From CBDUQI01 sp965369325 (GTDB taxonomy: Bacteria; Pseudomonadota; Gammaproteobacteria; Steroidobacterales; JBCBZW01), in the NCBI GenBank assembly GCA_965369325.1, contig CBDUQI010000054.1:1-29950 (forward strand): a stretch of DNA of 29,950 nt, in the 5' to 3' direction. Below are positions 1 to 7,256 of the stretch, piece after piece. The position numbers and the translations under genes were made by a program. Position 1 is the stretch's first letter; each line of letters starts with the position of its first letter. Under the pieces are notes generated by a model, which saw nothing but the letters and a program-made list of their open reading frames with translations, did no database searches and was not told the origin of the DNA.

Positions 1-850
1 CGAATATGCCCTGCGGGCGCACGATCAGCACCAGCAGCAAAATCACATACGCCGCCGTGTCGGCAAAGCCCGCAGGTAGGTACAATCCGGCAAACTGCTC
101 CACCACACCCACGATGAGCCCGCCCAGGATAGCGCCGGGCAAGCTGCCAAAACCACCGACGATGGCTGCCGCGAAGGCCTTAATCCCAATGAAGCCCATT
201 TGTGGGTCGATTAAAGAGATCGGTGCCAACAAGATACCCGCGACACCTGCAATCATGGCGGACAACGCCCAGACGAGTGCGAATATTCGCTTCACAGGAA
301 TGCCGACGTAGTAGGCAGCCAATTGATTCTGGGAAGCAGCTTGCATCGCCACGCCAACCCGGGTGAAGCGAAAAAAGAGGTATAGCAGCGCGCACAACAA
401 TACGGTGCCTAGAATGATCGCAAGGTTCTCATAACCCACAATCAAATCGCCAAATGAATACACGCCACCCGCATAGGGCGTGGCGAGTGAGCGTGGCTCG
501 CTACCCCAGATGGCGCTGGCGAGCGCACGAATGAGAAAGCCCAGCCCGATGGTCAGCATTAGCGCCGCGAACGGGGGCTCCCCGATCATCCGGCGCAGGA
601 ACACCCGCTCCAACAAGATACCAATCACGGCCATGACTAGTACTGTCGCAATCAGTCCGGGCAAAAACGGCCACTGAAGAACGTTTACAAACGTGTAGCC
701 CAGAAAGGCGCCCAGCATCAGCAGGTCGCCCTGAGCGAAATTCACCATCTCGGTCGCTTTGTAGATCAGCACAAAACCGAGCGCGATGAGCCCGTAAACG
801 CAGCCCTGAGACAAGCCGCTGATCAGCAGCTGGGCGATCTGCGAACTCAT
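1..850 (-). CDS. livH: Branched-chain amino acid ABC transporter permease LivH (3' end outside window)
   Basis: This is a membrane-embedded permease of the LivH family. It would form the inner-membrane channel of a high-affinity ABC importer for leucine, isoleucine, valine or related solutes, with LivM, LivF, LivG and a periplasmic binding protein. Reading leftward from ATG at 850 gives about 283 codons with no stop before the edge. The family features seen are an early GLSQGCVYGLIALGFVLIYK segment, the NFAQGDLLMLGAF motif, many hydrophobic helices and a late AAAIVGGFGSLPGAILGG motif. The usual length is about 290-300 residues, so only the last few are missing. AAGGAA lies about 7 bases before the ATG. 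The other transporter genes would lie downstream, outside the window. No substrate can be assigned from the permease alone. Confidence 0.93.
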   Translation of the reverse strand, partial: MSSQIAQLLISGLSQGCVYGLIALGFVLIYKATEMVNFAQGDLLMLGAFLGYTFVNVLQWPFLPGLIATVLVMAVIGILLERVFLRRMIGEPPFAALMLTIGLGFLIRALASAIWGSEPRSLATPYAGGVYSFGDLIVGYENLAIILGTVLLCALLYLFFRFTRVGVAMQAASQNQLAAYYVGIPVKRIFALVWALSAMIAGVAGILLAPISLIDPQMGFIGIKAFAAAIVGGFGSLPGAILGGLIVGVVEQFAGLYLPAGFADTAAYVILLLVLIVRPQGIF

Positions 851-1242
851 CGGGTTCCTTCAGCGCGCAGTGGCAAATGCGCACAAGCATTTAAAGGTGG
901 GGCACTCAGCACAGGCGTGAGAGCGATCTGTCGCCGCCGCGGATGGATACTGCCCACAAAACACCGCTGTCGAACACTGTCTGTGATATCCCCTTTGTTG
1001 TTGCGTCACGGTTGCGCTGAACTTTATTGCTGGTGCCGTCGGCGGCTATTCCGTTAAAATAGGACAACCATACAGTTTTAGTCGCACGAGCGCTACTTCG
1101 CGAATTGGCGCATGTTACGCCACATTCGGCGAGAGGCCAGACAGACCGCATGAGAGGGGAGGTTTTACGCGTTAGTTCGGGCGGAATTCAGGCGATCACG
1201 CATAGCGGGCAGCAAGCGACGTAGCCACACCAGCGTAACGCC
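851..1242. other. Intergenic region upstream of livH
   Basis: These 392 bases lie between the stop of the methyltransferase and the start of livH, both on the minus strand. An 81-codon open frame at 906-1151 (minus) has no convincing ribosome site and no protein-like composition, so I do not call it. A short inverted repeat, TGGCG-N7-CGCCA, sits at 1106-1122. The livH promoter should be here, but I see no clear -35/-10 pair and no terminator with a T-run. Confidence 0.5.
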
Positions 1243-2034
1243 TTACTTGGCGAGCGCCTTGCGCTCAGCGTGACCAAGCCGTAAATGGGCGCATACGCCG
1301 GAAGCACCATCGGAGAGCACTTGAAGATCAAACTCCCGAGACCAGCGGGCCACCGTTTCCTGCTCGCTGGGGCGGTGAAAATCGTCCAGCAGTACCTCGC
1401 AACCGGAGGCAAGGTGCGACTGCATGACCGGCAACAGACCGTAGCGCCCACCGGGTGTATCGCCTGGCGGGCCATCACAGATGACCAGCGAGAAACCACG
1501 CTCTTCCGGCGTCAGGGGGTCCGCGTCGTACCAGGAAAACTCACCGTAATCACGAAGTCCGACGTTGGCGACGCGGGCGTTGTCGATACGATAACGAGAA
1601 AGGTAAGCACCCACAGATTGGGCCCACTTTTCGGAGTGCTCTAGCGCAACCAACGGCACTGATGCGGGAGCCACGTGCCCCAGCAATATCGTCGTCAGCC
1701 CGGAACCACACTCCAAAATAGGCCCACGCGCCTGGCTGGCCGCCAGCAGCGTCGTTTTCAGGTACTCCACATCGGCGGACCACGCGGCATTCCCCCACGA
1801 GGCCACCAGTGTGGCCAACAAGTCGGGATCAGCCGAGATCTGATCCATCGACATGCCCTGGAATTTCAACAGCGCACGGTGAAACACCTGCTTGCGCCAT
1901 TGTTGGCGGATGGCAGTTTTCAGCGCTTTCGGAACCAGTTTATTGACGTAGATGACGGCATGCTCGCTCTGGGGTCTGCTGTGATGGTACGCCAGTACGC
2001 CAGCAGGTGTGATAACAATTGTTCCTTGCGGCAT
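1243..2034 (-). CDS. Class I SAM-dependent methyltransferase
   Basis: A predicted cytoplasmic Rossmann-fold methyltransferase of 263 residues. Motif I (ILECGSGLTT, about residues 106-115) is the SAM-binding loop. It is followed by an acidic strand end (VALEHSEKW) and a motif IV-like segment, VICDGPPGDTPGGRYGL, near residue 187. The DGPPG pattern is common in O-methyltransferase-like proteins, but no substrate can be inferred. ATG at 2034 is preceded by CCAGGA about 10 bases upstream. An in-frame GTG at 2058 would add eight residues but lacks a clear Shine-Dalgarno. The gene stands alone, with the histidine kinase starting divergently 430 bases away. Confidence 0.8.
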   Translation of the reverse strand: MPQGTIVITPAGVLAYHHSRPQSEHAVIYVNKLVPKALKTAIRQQWRKQVFHRALLKFQGMSMDQISADPDLLATLVASWGNAAWSADVEYLKTTLLAASQARGPILECGSGLTTILLGHVAPASVPLVALEHSEKWAQSVGAYLSRYRIDNARVANVGLRDYGEFSWYDADPLTPEERGFSLVICDGPPGDTPGGRYGLLPVMQSHLASGCEVLLDDFHRPSEQETVARWSREFDLQVLSDGASGVCAHLRLGHAERKALAK

Positions 2035-2464
2035 TGTGCACGGGTCCTGGCCCTGCACCGAGAGCTACCATGTTCGCGGCGGCGTACCTGCCCCTCCTTC
2101 GGCTAGCGACAAGACTGGCGCTTTTCAGCCGCCTTGGGCTGGCCTTGGCCGCCGTTTCGCTCGCATGTTATCTGAGCCCGCCAATAAGGTAAGCTACAAT
2201 GCAGATAAATTTAGATCACTTCGCTCCAAAATTGGCAAAATATACCAATATAATCAGTAGTATATGGCGAGAAAATTCAACCAAGTGGGCCGCCTGCGGC
2301 AACCGCAAATGGCGAGCCAGGGCCCACAGCTCCAAGGTATTATCCAACTGTCTAGGCTCTCATCTTTTGATTCAATTGCCGCTGTTACAGCTTGAGCCTC
2401 AATTGCATCGCGCGCTGCGACAGGCAAGCGTTGCCGCAGTGAGTCGCTGGGAATACGCGTAAAC
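2035..2464. other. Divergent intergenic region with AT-rich patch
   Basis: This stretch separates the minus-strand methyltransferase from the plus-strand histidine kinase. The part around 2199-2275 is clearly more AT-rich than its surroundings and holds a perfect TATAAT next to an inverted repeat. A 43-codon plus-strand frame (2264-2395) begins just after it without a ribosome site. A 70-codon minus-strand frame occupies 2254-2466. Neither resembles a protein I know. Confidence 0.5.
2232..2254 (+). promoter_or_regulatory. Possible promoter -10 with abutting operator-like repeat
   Basis: TATAAT at 2249-2254 matches the -10 consensus exactly. It directly follows an imperfect palindrome, TTGG-N9-CCAA (2232-2248). 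No good -35 lies at 16-18 bases, so activity might depend on a protein bound at the repeat. Transcription from here would start near 2261, about 200 bases before the histidine kinase start. Confidence 0.3.
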
Positions 2465-2466
2465 AT
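2254..2466 (-). CDS. Possible small protein, unknown
   Basis: A 70-codon frame reads leftward from ATG at 2466, overlapping the ATG of the histidine kinase head to head. Its start has an unusually good ribosome site (GAAGGGGAC directly before ATG), better than that of the kinase. The first 40 residues look protein-like and mildly amphipathic. The last 30 are rich in Trp, Cys and Arg and look like untranslated sequence. I recognise no family. It may be a decayed gene or chance. Confidence 0.18.
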   Translation of the reverse strand: MFTRIPSDSLRQRLPVAARDAIEAQAVTAAIESKDESLDSWIIPWSCGPWLAICGCRRRPTWLNFLAIYY

Positions 2467-3751
2467 GTCCCCTTCAAGTCGACTGACCGATAGCAAGGTA
2501 CTCAACCACCTGCTGAACGTGAGCCGTCAAATGGCGCAAATACCCGGCACCACACCATTGCTAACCTATTCGATCGATCAAGCGCTTGATTTGATCGGCG
2601 GCAAATTGGGCCACATCGCATTGCTAAGTGACGTCGGGCAACTGGAGTGCAAGGTAAGCCGGCGCTCGCACAACCAGCGTCCGCACGAGAAGACTCCCCA
2701 AGACGCGCCGGACTGGATCACCCGCCTGATCCTGGATCGAGTCACGGCCACCGGCACGCCCCTGAATATTGCCAATACGCAGCACGACCCGCACCTCTCG
2801 AGCACCTCGCGCAGCGACGCGCGCTCAGTACTATGTGCTCCGCTGATCACACGCAATCAGATAACAGGCGCTATCTACGTGGAGAACGAATCGCCCGAAC
2901 GTCCGTTTACCGAACAACAAAGCGTGCAACTTGAGTACCTCAGCCATCAAGCCGCTGCCCTGATCGAAAATGCGCGCGTAGCAGATGAGCGTGATTTGCG
3001 ACACGCGCAACGCGCGCAAGCACATAAAATGGAAGCCATCGAACGGCTCACCGGAAACATCGCCCACGACATCGGCAACATGCTGGTACCGATTATCAGC
3101 TATGTCGAACTAGCCATCCGCAATCTCTCCGACGATGACGCCCTGCGCCAAGACCTACAAAAAGTACAGGAGGCGGCGAATCAGGCCACCGCGTTCATAA
3201 GGCAGATACTGTCCTACAGCCGCAGGCCAGCGCTGAACAATCGTCGTTACAGCCTGAATCAACTGGTCCGCGACCACATTCCAATCGCCCGGCGCCTGCT
3301 CACCGAACATACTCAGATCCACACCGAGCTAGGATCGGCGCTCCCGCGGGTTGATATTGACACGCATCAGATTGAGCGGGTGCTGAAGAATCTGATCGTC
3401 AATGCACAAGAGGCCATGCCCGATGGCGGGCGAATCCTCATCAGCACCCAAAATGCGCGACCCGCAGCCCCAGCATTCCCGACCGAACGCGGCACTACAT
3501 TGGCACACGCCTGGGTGCAGTTGTCGGTGTGCGATACCGGCCCAGGCATCCCGCCAGGGGTAGAACAGAAAATCTTCGAGCCGCTGTTTACGACTAAGTC
3601 GCGCAGCCAAGGCAAAACTGGCTTAGGACTGTCGACGGCGTACGTCATTGTGCGTCAGCACGGCGGGCATATGATGGCGGTGAACAGCGCCCCCGCACAA
3701 GGCGTCTGCTTCAATATCTATTTGCCCGCAAGCGCTATGGAACCAACATAA
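2465..3751 (+). CDS. GAF-domain sensor histidine kinase (orphan)
   Basis: A 428-residue cytoplasmic histidine kinase with no membrane segment. Residues about 12-172 form a GAF domain (SVLCAPLITRNQITGAIYVE), which usually binds a small ligand or nucleotide. The dimerisation/phospho-acceptor segment follows (GNIAHDIGNML, His201). The ATPase domain has an N-box (NLIVNAQEAM, 309-318), G1 (DTGPGI, 357), an F box (IFEPLFTTK) and G2 (GLGLS, 386-390), all intact. No receiver domain or response regulator gene adjoins it, so its partner is elsewhere. ATG at 2465 has no obvious Shine-Dalgarno. A later start (GTG 2519 or ATG 2531) is possible because the GAF similarity starts around there. The next gene downstream has a sigma-54 promoter, which suggests but does not prove a regulatory link. 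Confidence 0.92.
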   Translation: MSPSSRLTDSKVLNHLLNVSRQMAQIPGTTPLLTYSIDQALDLIGGKLGHIALLSDVGQLECKVSRRSHNQRPHEKTPQDAPDWITRLILDRVTATGTPLNIANTQHDPHLSSTSRSDARSVLCAPLITRNQITGAIYVENESPERPFTEQQSVQLEYLSHQAAALIENARVADERDLRHAQRAQAHKMEAIERLTGNIAHDIGNMLVPIISYVELAIRNLSDDDALRQDLQKVQEAANQATAFIRQILSYSRRPALNNRRYSLNQLVRDHIPIARRLLTEHTQIHTELGSALPRVDIDTHQIERVLKNLIVNAQEAMPDGGRILISTQNARPAAPAFPTERGTTLAHAWVQLSVCDTGPGIPPGVEQKIFEPLFTTKSRSQGKTGLGLSTAYVIVRQHGGHMMAVNSAPAQGVCFNIYLPASAMEPT

Positions 3752-3887
3752 GATTCGTCCCTGGAGATTGCCAAACACCATAACCTGCCAACGCAGAAAC
3801 TTATGCAAATTTGGTCACGTCGAGATTTATTACAACCTTCCGGAAACGACCTGACGGATCGCGCATACAAACAATCACTTGCTCAAT

Positions 3888-3903
3888 TGGCATGCTCCTT
3901 GCT
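3888..3903 (+). promoter_or_regulatory. Sigma-54 (RpoN) promoter for the VPLPA-CTERM gene
   Basis: The sequence TGGCATG-CTCC-TTGCT matches the RpoN consensus (TGGCACG-N4-TTGCW) at all but one position. GG (3889-3890) and GC (3901-3902) have the required 10-base spacing. Transcription would start near 3914, giving a 30-base leader with an AAGGAAAG ribosome site at 3932. A perfect TTCCGGAA palindrome lies about 45 bases upstream (3838-3845), where an activator could bind. RpoN control of PEP-CTERM genes through the PrsK/PrsR system is known in some proteobacteria. Confidence 0.75.
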
Positions 3904-3943
3904 TCGCCAGTGCAGACACGATTCAGCACACAAGGAAAGTGAC

Positions 3944-4648
3944 ATGCGACATATTGGCCCCTCAATCGCAATCGCGGCACTGAGTTTAACCTTCGCCGCA
4001 AACGCACAGGCTCTCACCTCAGCGCAGTACGATGCGAGCAATGCCATTGCCTCTCATGGTTTGTGGCTCGGCGGTGACACCAATCTTGGGCACCGTTATT
4101 CCATCAGCAGCGGCCAGTTCAGTATTGATGCGGGCACCGCCACCGCCAACCTTGCACTGTCGGTGTATTCCGAGACGTTGGATAACGCTGGCTTTGAAAT
4201 TGACGTGAGCTTTAGCTACGTGTGCTCCGGCATCGACGCCGGGCTGCCTGGGTGCGGCGATTTTACCGTTCCGCAGGACGATGGACTGGTGGACACAACA
4301 CTTGCCGATCAGCAACGCTGGGAGTTCTTTGAGCTCGACGGCGGAACCTTCTCCGGCACCGGTGCTCTGGCAGGACTGGAGCTTGCCATCAGCCAGCGCC
4401 CCGGCGACGGTTCGAAACCGTTTCGTATCGGCGAGGGGGCAAACTACTTCGACTGGGATTTCGGCGGCTCGGGCTGGTTCAGCTTTTTGCTCGTGGCCAA
4501 TCCGACCGGGCTGAGCCTGGGCGCCGACAGTGGCAACGGCGATTTCAATCTTGACCTCACGCCGCCGGCAGCAGTCCCGGTACCGGCAGGTATCTGGTTG
4601 CTGCTGAGTGCGCTGGGCGCGGTCGGCGTATCACGCAAACGCGCTTAA
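3944..4648 (+). CDS. VPLPA-CTERM (PEP-CTERM-like) sorting domain protein
   Basis: An exported 234-residue protein. ATG at 3944 is chosen over the longer frame because AAGGAAAG lies 4 bases before it and a classic signal peptide follows (hydrophobic core, ANAQA cleavage site near residue 23). The C-terminus (about 211-234) is a tripartite sorting signal: VPVPAG, a hydrophobic helix, then SRKRA. That is the VPLPA variant of PEP-CTERM, which exosortase-type transpeptidases are thought to process during export to the surface or matrix. The middle is Gly/Asp/Ser-rich with two Cys (SYVCSGIDAGLPGCGDF) and resembles PEP-CTERM beta-sandwich proteins. No enzymatic motif is seen, and no exosortase gene is in the window. 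Its stop codon overlaps that of the convergent LysR gene. Confidence 0.88.
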   Translation: MRHIGPSIAIAALSLTFAANAQALTSAQYDASNAIASHGLWLGGDTNLGHRYSISSGQFSIDAGTATANLALSVYSETLDNAGFEIDVSFSYVCSGIDAGLPGCGDFTVPQDDGLVDTTLADQQRWEFFELDGGTFSGTGALAGLELAISQRPGDGSKPFRIGEGANYFDWDFGGSGWFSFLLVANPTGLSLGADSGNGDFNLDLTPPAAVPVPAGIWLLLSALGAVGVSRKRA

Positions 4649-5559
4649 CGCATTGCCGCAGCAAACGCGGCCTGGCTGGAGACGATACGCTCAATGAGAA
4701 AGTCGCACACCGCACGGATGCGAGCACTGTGACGCAGCTCCTCGTGAGTCACCAGCCACATCTGCACTTCGGTCGCCGTGTAGCGAGGAATCAAATGCCG
4801 CAGCTCCGGGTACATGCTCGCCCAACGGTGTGACAGCACTGCCACACCGTAACCGGCACGCGCGGCGGCGATCTGTGCCGCCGGGCTGTTAGAGACAAAC
4901 ACAAACTGCCCGGTACCTGCCAATTCGGCACCGGGATTCAGATTGACATGCCCCGCGCCAGTGGCCAGGCCCACCATCCGGTGCTGCACCAACTGATCCA
5001 GCGACGTGAGTTCGCCGTGACGCTCAATGTAGCTCTCCGACGCGTAGAGCCCAAAGCCCACGGTCACCAACGGCCTGGCGATCAAATCGGGCTCGGTCGG
5101 CCGGCCAAGGCGCAACGCAATGTCCGCTTCACGGTGCAGCAAGTCGGCGGCGCTGTTCTCGACCTGGATGTAAATCTGAATATCGGGATGGCGCAGGTGG
5201 AAGTCCATCATCTCCGGTGCCAGCCAATCGGTGCCAGTGCCCTCGGTGGCGCTGATGCGCACCTCGCCGCAAAGACCACGCGACTCCACATCCACCGCCT
5301 TCTCGATCGCGAGCATCTCGCGCTCCATCCGCCGGGCGTTCTCCAGTATCGCCCGACCGGCGTCGGACAGCTTCATCGCCCTTGGCGTGCGCACGAACAA
5401 CGAAACGTTCATGCGCTGCTCCAGTGCCGCCAAGCGACGGCCCAGGGTTGGCTGGCTCAGCCCCACGTGTTCGGCAGCGGAGGACAGGTTGCCGTGATCG
5501 ACGATGGCCAAAAACATCCGCATATCGGCCCAATCTCGCATTCCCGGCTGCTCATTCAT
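4645..5559 (-). CDS. LysR-family transcriptional regulator
   Basis: A 304-residue LysR-type DNA-binding regulator. Residues about 6-65 hold the winged helix-turn-helix (DMRMFLAIVDHGNLSSAAEH, then LSQPTLGRRLAALEQRM). A periplasmic-binding-like effector domain follows (WLAPEMMDFHLRHPDIQIYI, ADIALRLGRP). ATG at 5559 fits the usual LysR N-terminus. The open frame extends 26 codons upstream, but those would cross the promoter region of the divergent gene. The divergent TPR gene, 90 bases away, is the obvious candidate target along with its own promoter. Its 3' end meets the VPLPA-CTERM gene tail to tail: the two stops share the tetranucleotide TTAA at 4645-4648, with no room for a separate terminator. 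Confidence 0.93.
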   Translation of the reverse strand: MNEQPGMRDWADMRMFLAIVDHGNLSSAAEHVGLSQPTLGRRLAALEQRMNVSLFVRTPRAMKLSDAGRAILENARRMEREMLAIEKAVDVESRGLCGEVRISATEGTGTDWLAPEMMDFHLRHPDIQIYIQVENSAADLLHREADIALRLGRPTEPDLIARPLVTVGFGLYASESYIERHGELTSLDQLVQHRMVGLATGAGHVNLNPGAELAGTGQFVFVSNSPAAQIAAARAGYGVAVLSHRWASMYPELRHLIPRYTATEVQMWLVTHEELRHSARIRAVCDFLIERIVSSQAAFAAAMR

Positions 5560-5585
5560 TATTGAATACCTATCATTTAAATATG

Positions 5586-5602
5586 GCATTGATATGCATT
5601 GA
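5586..5602. promoter_or_regulatory. Direct repeat in the LysR/TPR divergent promoter
   Basis: GCATTGA occurs twice (5586-5592 and 5596-5602) with a 10-base period, so both copies lie on the same face of the helix. It sits between the divergent LysR and TPR genes and could be a regulator site. It is not a classic LysR T-N11-A dyad. Confidence 0.25.
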
Positions 5603-5649
5603 CGAACATCATAGATTTCATGGCACCCCCCATGCAACCGGAGATTGTC

Positions 5650-6150
5650 ATGACCCGACTTATGTTCTTAGCGTTAGTTACCGTGCTACTCAGCAGTGCC
5701 GCCAGCGCCGGACCCGGCATCGTCGGCGACTATGCCCCGATGTTTGTAGTGCGTGCGGAGTACCTGATGGACAAGGGGCGTCACAACGATGCGGTCGCGG
5801 CGCTGTCCCCGGAGCTTGGCCGCATTCGCGACCAGCGGATCAAGCACCAGGTCTATGCCATCCTGTGCAGAGCGCATCTGATCGAATCGCGCGCGGAGCA
5901 GGCACAAGAGGCCTGCGGCCGGGCCCTTGCCAGCCCCAGCCTTGCAACCTGGAGCGACTACAGCAATCGCGGCGCCAGCCACTATCTGCTGGGCCACTAC
6001 GCGGCGGCGATGGCGGACTTCGAACGGGCCGCGCAACTCAACCCGCAATCGCAGGAGGTGAGCAGGAACGTTTCGGCCGCCGCGCGTCGATTGAGCGCAC
6101 CCTCCCATCGTTTGGCCACGCAAGATGCGCGTAGCACCAAGGCGCCATGA
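5650..6150 (+). CDS. Exported tetratricopeptide-repeat protein
   Basis: A 166-residue protein with a signal peptide (MTRLMFLALVTVLLSSAASA), so periplasmic or outer-membrane associated. After it come two recognisable TPR-like helical pairs. One is near residues 35-60 (AEYLMDKGRHNDAVAALSPE). The second, near 105-138, is canonical (SNRGASHYLLGHYAAAMADF, then ERAAQLNPQSQE). TPRs mediate protein-protein contacts and no catalytic function is expected. ATG at 5650 is chosen because GGAG lies 7 bases before it and the signal peptide starts there; the frame is open further upstream. It is divergent from the LysR gene. Its partner is unknown. Confidence 0.8.
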   Translation: MTRLMFLALVTVLLSSAASAGPGIVGDYAPMFVVRAEYLMDKGRHNDAVAALSPELGRIRDQRIKHQVYAILCRAHLIESRAEQAQEACGRALASPSLATWSDYSNRGASHYLLGHYAAAMADFERAAQLNPQSQEVSRNVSAAARRLSAPSHRLATQDARSTKAP

Positions 6151-6188
6151 ACCCCGGCCCGGGACAAGGGATCACATGAGCATAATCC

Positions 6189-6214
6189 GCAGGCCGGCAC
6201 GCCCGCTGGCCTGC
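6189..6214. terminator. Hairpin after the TPR gene
   Basis: GCAGGCC (6189-6195) and GGCCTGC (6208-6214) form a perfect 7-bp stem with a 12-base loop, 39 bases after the TPR stop. A run of C rather than T follows, so intrinsic termination is uncertain. Confidence 0.35.
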
Positions 6215-6271
6215 CCCCCCCGCCTGAGGGTCCTGACTCACGGGACAGCTTTTTCGCACAACACTTGATGC

Positions 6272-6286
6272 AGCGGAATTACCGCT
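6272..6286. promoter_or_regulatory. Palindrome upstream of the decarboxylase-like gene
   Basis: AGCGG-aatta-CCGCT is a 15-base dyad with perfect 5-base arms, about 90 bases before the next gene. It has the size of a dimeric repressor operator. No regulator can be named. Confidence 0.25.
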
Positions 6287-6373
6287 TACGGCAGGAACGC
6301 TCCATTGATGTATGCGTAGTCGGTTAAGCTGCACGAGAATACCCTCACGACCAATAGCCAAGGGGAGAGTTGG

Positions 6374-6754
6374 GTGGATAACAATCTGTTTGAGAAGGGT
6401 CTGGCCAAGCGCAAGGCCACACTGGGCGCCGAGTACGTGGAGAAAAACCTAGCCGCCGCGGACGAGTTTACCCGACCGTTCCAGGAGGCGATGACCGCCT
6501 GGGCGTGGGGTTTCGGATGGGCCGATGAGACGATTGATGCCAAGACCCGCTCGATGATGAACCTGGCCATGATCGGCGCCTTGCACAAAATGCATGAATG
6601 GGAGCTTCATTGCCGCGGCGCGCTGGCCAATGGCGTCAGCAAGGAGGAAATCCGCGCCATCATCCACGTGATCGCGATCTATTGCGGCGTTCCGCAATCG
6701 CTGGAGTGCTTTCGCGTAGCGCGCAAAGTGCTGGAGGAAGAAGGTCTGCTCTGA
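6374..6754 (+). CDS. Carboxymuconolactone decarboxylase family protein
   Basis: A 126-residue all-helical protein of the CMD/AhpD superfamily. Its length and order match PcaC (4-carboxymuconolactone decarboxylase of the protocatechuate branch of the beta-ketoadipate pathway). It has an N-terminal FEKGLAKRKATLG, a central AWAWGFGW, and the signature HCRGALANGVSKEEIRAIIH followed by AIYCGVPQSLECFRVA. It lacks the CxxC peroxidase motif of AhpD, so a decarboxylase or isomerase-like role is more likely. Translation starts at GTG 6374 behind GGGGAGAG. No other aromatic-degradation gene is nearby, so the true substrate is open and pcaC should not be assumed. Confidence 0.85.
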   Translation: MDNNLFEKGLAKRKATLGAEYVEKNLAAADEFTRPFQEAMTAWAWGFGWADETIDAKTRSMMNLAMIGALHKMHEWELHCRGALANGVSKEEIRAIIHVIAIYCGVPQSLECFRVARKVLEEEGLL

Positions 6755-6779
6755 GGTCCAGGCGTTGGAGAGGGTGGAT

Positions 6780-6801
6780 CCCGCGCCCGGACAGGTGCGG
6801 G
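6780..6801. terminator. Hairpin between convergent genes
   Basis: CCCGCGCC (6780-6787) pairs with GGTGCGGG (6794-6801) over 8 bp (one G-U) around a CGGACA loop. It lies between the convergent CMD and lipoprotein genes and could end both transcripts. Neither side has a T-run. Confidence 0.4.
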
Positions 6802-6832
6802 GAGAACCAGCCGCGGTGTACGGACTGCAATA

Positions 6833-7051
6833 CTAGTCCTCGTCCTCGTCCTCGTCCTCGTCCTCCTCATCATCTCCGTCCGGAATGGCGGCGCCTACCA
6901 CCATAGCGCCCGTTTTCACTACGCCTTTGGTCACGCCAATCGTCACATCCGCTGCCGTCCCGACCGCCTTGGCGGCCAGGCAGCCACTTAGCACCGCACC
7001 CAGGATGAGCACCAGCGCTACCCGAAAAACCTGCACTGTCCGATTCAACAT
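6833..7051 (-). CDS. Small lipoprotein with acidic repeat tail
   Basis: A 72-residue predicted lipoprotein. Residues 1-24 are a lipoprotein signal peptide ending in the lipobox LSGC, with Cys24 as the lipidated residue. A short Gly/Val/Ala-rich segment follows (AKAVGTAADVTIGVTKGVVK), typical of small outer-membrane lipoproteins. The C-terminus is a stretch of alternating Asp and Glu that runs to the stop codon. ATG at 7051 has AGGCAAAG just before it. The frame is open 11 codons further to a GTG at 7084. The acidic tail could bind cations such as Ca2+, which is an inference. It is convergent with the CMD gene and divergent from the FrhB-like gene. Confidence 0.72.
   Translation of the reverse strand: MLNRTVQVFRVALVLILGAVLSGCLAAKAVGTAADVTIGVTKGVVKTGAMVVGAAIPDGDDEEDEDEDEDED
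6836..6865 (-). repeat. Five tandem GAGGAC hexamers
   Basis: Five exact copies of the hexamer (gtcctc on the plus strand) encode (Glu-Asp)5 up to the stop codon of the lipoprotein. Gain or loss of a unit would change tail length without shifting frame. Confidence 0.9.
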
Positions 7052-7256
7052 CTTTGCCTGCACCATTCGCCGCATATCATTCACACGACGGTACCTCAGG
7101 CGCGCCGCAAAACCCAGTGTGCGCTACACGTTTTGACCCAATGTCAGATCTCGACGAGCCGAGACGCACTCGCCGCCCACGGGTAGTCGCCGGCCGCACG
7201 GCGCCGACGATACAGGTTATGATACGCGCGGCCAGGGAAGACAATTGGGGGGGCGC

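Noticed and set aside
1103..1124. TGGCG-N7-CGCCA as a terminator or operator
   Set aside because: Only 5-base arms, no T-run, about 250 bases from the nearest start.
906..1151. 81-codon minus-strand frame upstream of livH
   Set aside because: No ribosome site, no protein-like composition, no recognisable motif.
2199..2462. 87-codon plus-strand frame before the histidine kinase
   Set aside because: Starts in the AT-rich patch without a ribosome site, and its sequence has no family features.
6374..6754. Assigning pcaC and a protocatechuate pathway
   Set aside because: No other beta-ketoadipate gene lies nearby; the family has many members of other function.
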